Positions 5,482 through 8,013 of a DNA stretch of 8,013 nucleotides are shown here, one piece after another (positions within the stretch are counted from its first letter, which is position 1; each line of letters begins with the position of its first letter). The stretch is taken from contig JACCSZ010000294.1 of assembly GCA_013812695.1 (NCBI GenBank), forward strand, positions 1 to 8,013. The letters are read 5' to 3'. A program made the position numbers and the translations under genes. The notes under the pieces were generated by a model. The model was given only the letters and a program-made list of their open reading frames with translations. It searched no databases and was not told the DNA's origin. Source of the stretch: Gemmatimonadales bacterium. Lineage in GTDB: Bacteria; Gemmatimonadota; Gemmatimonadetes; Gemmatimonadales; GWC2-71-9.

Positions 5482-6636
5482 TCAGGGTGACGCCACGTCG
5501 ATCCCCCCAGCCATCGCCCCGACATCCAGCGTGCCCACCGTCGCCAGGGCGCGCAGGTCGATGACCTCGACAGTGCCCGGCTCCGAGCCCATCCCCTCCA
5601 CCGACACGAACGCATAGCGGTCGTCCGCGGTGATGGCCACGCCGTGGACCACCTTCCGTTTGGTCGGCAGCCGCTTGAGCTCGCGGCCGCTGGCCGCGTC
5701 GAACACCGACACCGACTGCCCGCGCTTGTTGGTGGCCAGGAGCAGTTTGCCGTCGCGGGTCGCGGCGAGGTTGTAGACGCCGTTTCCGGCCGGCCAGCGC
5801 CGCGTCAGCGTCCAGCGGCCGACGTCGATCTCCGCGATGTCGCTCGCCTTGTTGCACGCCACGAACACCCGGCGCCCGTCCGCGCTCGGCTGCGCCCAGG
5901 TGGGCGAGCACGAGACGTCGCCCGGCTTGGGCGGCTCCATGCCGTGCCCTCCGGCGTCGTGCGCCGGCGAGGCGCCGCGCGCCGCCGCCGGCTGGGCCAG
6001 CCGTCCGACCGTGCCGTGCTCCCGGCCTTTCCGCAGCACAAAGCTGCGTGAGACCTCGAGCGCCCTGGTATCGATCTCGACCAGCATGTCGTCCATCATG
6101 CAGGCCGAGTAGTGCCTGGTGCCGGCCGCGTTGAGGCGGGAGCCGTGCGGCATGACGCAGGTGGGAATCCTGGTGATCTCGAGCATTTCGTCCGTCGCCA
6201 CGACCGACACCGACGACGGCACCATCTCGCCATGCAGGTTGAAATTCACCACGTAGGCGAGATACCCGTCGGGCGACACCTGCAGTGTGGCCGGGAACAA
6301 CCCCAGCTCCACTCGGCCTTCGAGCCGGCCATCGGCCGTCGCATACTTCCAGAGCGAGCCGAACGGCGTGCCGTGGCCCGTGGTGACGAACAGCCGTTTG
6401 CCGCCCGGGCCGAGGGCGACGCCGTGCGGGCCGTCGGGATCGGTCGGCATCATCCCCGTCGTGAAGGCGCGCTCGAGCGTGAGCCCCGCCGGGCCGAACC
6501 GCACGAGCTGGATCCGGTCCACCGCCTCCGACGCGACCCAGGCGTAGTAGTCGCGGGCCGGGCGCTCCTGCGCGCGCGCGGTGCCGGCCGCCGTCAGTGC
6601 GGCGAGCGCCGCCACGAACCCGAGCCGATGCATCAT
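5482..6636 (-). CDS. Secreted YncE/YVTN-type beta-propeller protein
   Basis: A 384-aa protein with an N-terminal signal peptide (MMHRLGFVAALAALTAAGTARAQ, cleavage near residue 22-23), so exported to the periplasm or surface. The rest consists of propeller blades with the YVTN/cytochrome-D1-like pattern: SPDGYLAYVVNFN about 121-133, SADGRRVFVACNKASDIAEIDV 251-272, TRDGKLLLATNKRGQSVSVFDAASGRELKRL 293-323, and a final blade 336-374. Its substrate is unknown; this family includes DNA-binding YncE and electron-transfer or metal-related proteins. Notable are C160-VMPHGS, H175, C179 and a Met cluster (M180, M181, M184), then a low-complexity Ala/His/Gly/Pro insertion (about 213-240) before C243. The start is ATG 6636, whose ATGA overlaps the stop of the upstream gene on the same strand; ATG 6633 is an equally possible start. 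The overlap points to cotranscription with the LVIVD gene. The specific role is not assignable. Confidence 0.85.
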   Translation of the reverse strand: MMHRLGFVAALAALTAAGTARAQERPARDYYAWVASEAVDRIQLVRFGPAGLTLERAFTTGMMPTDPDGPHGVALGPGGKRLFVTTGHGTPFGSLWKYATADGRLEGRVELGLFPATLQVSPDGYLAYVVNFNLHGEMVPSSVSVVATDEMLEITRIPTCVMPHGSRLNAAGTRHYSACMMDDMLVEIDTRALEVSRSFVLRKGREHGTVGRLAQPAAARGASPAHDAGGHGMEPPKPGDVSCSPTWAQPSADGRRVFVACNKASDIAEIDVGRWTLTRRWPAGNGVYNLAATRDGKLLLATNKRGQSVSVFDAASGRELKRLPTKRKVVHGVAITADDRYAFVSVEGMGSEPGTVEVIDLRALATVGTLDVGAMAGGIDVASP

Positions 6637-8013
6637 GGGACCGCCGGTTGCAGGTCCTCCCGCCGCGGCTCCAGCCGCACGATGAAGAGCCCGTTGTTGA
6701 AATCGTTGACGTAGGCCAGGCCGTTCTTCACCACGACGCCCCAGGTCATCGGCGAGTTGGGCAGGAAGCCCTGCGGATCGGTCGGGTTCATCTGGGCCAT
6801 GATCCGGCCCTGCGCGCGCAGATCGCCCCGCAGCTCGCCCGAGACGTCGAACGCCAGGAAGCCGGCGTTGTAGGCGCCCATGTAGAGCGTGTCGCCGGCC
6901 ACCCACACGTTGTGCACGCCGCCGTACTCGGGCTCGTACCAGGCGACCTCCTTCGGGTGCGCCAGGTCGCTCACGTCCAGCACGTGCAGCCGTCCGTACG
7001 CCCGCGAGGGCTGTCCCTTGAAGAGCGCGTCGCCGGCGTCGAGCCCGAAGACCTCGTCGGCCACGAAGATGTAGTTCTTGTGACGCCAGGCGGTGTGGGT
7101 GCCGCGGATGAAGCCCGGCCCGCTGGTCTCCGCCACCTGCCGGTAGAGCGAGTCCAGATCGTACTTGAACTGCGAGACCAGCTCCGGCTTCGACGGGCTC
7201 CCGCCCTTCACCCCGTTGCCCACGTCCAGCACCACCATCCCGTCGTGCCACCAGCTCGCGTACAGGAGCCCGTCCTGCACGTCGATGTCGTGCAGCGACC
7301 GGCCGTAGTCCGCGCGCGGCGTCTTCCAGCGGCCGACCTCCTTCGGCCGCGCCGGGTCGTTGATGTCCACGACGTGCAGCTCGCCGGTGCCGTCATTGGT
7401 CAGGTAGACGTGGGTGCCGTACTTGGGCTGGGTGTAGATGAACGCCGAGTGCACCCCGGCGGTCACGCCTTCGGTGAACTCGGCGACGACCTTCGGATGC
7501 AGCGGATCCTCGAGCGTGCAGATGACGATGCCGTTCTTCCGGTCGGCCGCGCCCTCGCGGGTGAACACGAGGACGGTGCCCGCCGAATCGGTCATGATGT
7601 CGTTGACCAGGCGAGTGTTCGCCTGGACGGAATCCACGACGATCGGCTTGGCGGGGTCGCGCACGTCGATGGTGTCGATCACGTAGCACCCCATATCATT
7701 AAAAAAAAAAACCACCCGGCCGTTCGGGTGGAGCCACACTTCCGAGGTGGGAAACGCCTTCCGCACCACCGAGCCGACCACCGTAGCCGGCCGGCGCACC
7801 CCGCGCCGCTTCACGCTCACCGTGGCGGTGGCGGAACGCCCGCCGAGCGCGGCGGTGACGGTGTAGACCCCGGGCTCGTAGGCCACGAAGGTCCCGTCGC
7901 CGCCGATGTGCCCGTCGCCCGGCCCGAACGACCACGCGGGTGCCAGGCCGAGGATCCCTCGGCCGGCGGCATCGCTCGCGGCGGCCGAGAAGCGAACCAC
8001 GTCGCCCTGGCGC
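6633..8013 (-). CDS. LVIVD-repeat beta-propeller protein with Ig-like domain (5' partial)
   Basis: The frame runs off the right edge (459 residues visible). The GTG at 8000 is an internal Val in ...RQGDVVRFSAAASDAAG..., not the start. The first 65 or so residues resemble a bacterial Ig-like/PKD fold (AWSFGPGDGHIGGDGTFVAYEPGVYTVTA). The remainder has repeated LVIVD-type motifs of the form D-x-x-DP-x-x-P: IDVRDPAKPIVV, CTLEDPLHPKVVAEF, VDINDPARPKEVGRW and LDVSDLAHPKEVAWY. Between these lie blade strands such as SLHDIDVQDGLLYASWWHDGMVVLDV and VHNVWVAGDTLYMGAYNAGFLAFDV. These repeats build a propeller on extracellular or cell-surface proteins; no catalytic motif is seen. Its TGA overlaps the ATG of the YncE-like gene, so the two form one operon whose promoter lies outside the window. 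An 11-T run on the coding strand encodes FFF (visible residues 102-104) and is out of character for this gene; the few residues around it may be unreliable. Confidence 0.85.
   Translation of the reverse strand, partial: RQGDVVRFSAAASDAAGRGILGLAPAWSFGPGDGHIGGDGTFVAYEPGVYTVTAALGGRSATATVSVKRRGVRRPATVVGSVVRKAFPTSEVWLHPNGRVVFFFNDMGCYVIDTIDVRDPAKPIVVDSVQANTRLVNDIMTDSAGTVLVFTREGAADRKNGIVICTLEDPLHPKVVAEFTEGVTAGVHSAFIYTQPKYGTHVYLTNDGTGELHVVDINDPARPKEVGRWKTPRADYGRSLHDIDVQDGLLYASWWHDGMVVLDVGNGVKGGSPSKPELVSQFKYDLDSLYRQVAETSGPGFIRGTHTAWRHKNYIFVADEVFGLDAGDALFKGQPSRAYGRLHVLDVSDLAHPKEVAWYEPEYGGVHNVWVAGDTLYMGAYNAGFLAFDVSGELRGDLRAQGRIMAQMNPTDPQGFLPNSPMTWGVVVKNGLAYVNDFNNGLFIVRLEPRREDLQPAVP
7691..7711. other. 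A11 homopolymer preceded by adapter-like sequence
   Basis: CCATATCATT (7691-7700) is followed by eleven A (7701-7711), an AT-rich island in a roughly 70 % GC coding region. The last bases of the reverse-complemented Illumina P5 adapter read CCGTATCATT, and read-through commonly continues into poly-A. The match here is 9 of 10 bases in the right position relative to the A-run. On the coding strand it reads VFFFNDMG inside the LVIVD gene, which stays in frame across it. It may be an assembly artefact or a genuine slippery tract; the sequence alone does not decide. Confidence 0.45.

Noticed and set aside
7998..8000. GTG at 8000 on the minus strand as the start of the LVIVD gene
   Set aside because: The frame stays open to the window edge and the codon falls within an Ig-like domain strand (GDVVRFSA), so it is an internal Val.
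1..8013. CRISPR array, tRNA, rRNA, transposase or phage genes
   Set aside because: No regularly spaced direct repeats, no tRNA-like cloverleaf and no recombinase or phage motif were seen on either strand.

Overview
The window is GC-rich (roughly 70 %) bacterial chromosome, densely packed, with many GTG starts and 4-bp stop/start overlaps. Secreted proteins have signal peptides ending in '...AQ', and an Ig-like/LVIVD surface protein sits next to a YncE-like beta-propeller. This style fits Gemmatimonadota or a related soil phylum. That placement is an inference from protein style; there is no rRNA or marker gene here to confirm it.

Left block, + strand, 1-3180: the 3' part of a secreted, probably outer-membrane beta-barrel protein, followed without a gap by three molybdenum-cofactor genes, mobA, mobB and moeA. 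MoeA inserts Mo into molybdopterin, MobA attaches GMP, and MobB is the accessory GTPase. The genes overlap: mobA most likely starts at a CTG codon inside the preceding stop (CTGA), mobB starts 61 bp before mobA ends, and moeA starts at GTG inside the mobB stop (GTGA). No molybdoenzyme or moaA-E gene is in view.

Middle intergenic region, 3181-3690: a stem-loop follows moeA, then a 156-bp imperfect inverted repeat with 46-nt arms, then a complete regulatory leader. The leader consists of a sigma70-type promoter with a 17-bp spacer, a yybP-ykoY (Mn2+) riboswitch aptamer, and a strong intrinsic terminator that competes with the aptamer's closing helix.

Riboswitch operon, + strand, 3691-5457: an HtpX-type membrane M48 zinc protease and, directly abutting it, a TerC/Alx-family membrane protein of the Mn2+ exporter group. 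The layout suggests that Mn2+ excess allows transcription through the terminator and raises both proteins. The unusual part is the protease lying between the Mn riboswitch and the exporter.

Right block, - strand, 5482-8013, convergent with terC: an LVIVD-repeat beta-propeller protein with an N-terminal Ig-like domain (5' end outside the window), overlapping by 4 bp (ATGA) a secreted YncE/YVTN-type beta-propeller protein. Both look extracytoplasmic, with no assigned substrate. The LVIVD gene contains an 11-base A/T homopolymer flanked by sequence resembling the end of the Illumina P5 adapter, so that spot may be an assembly artefact.
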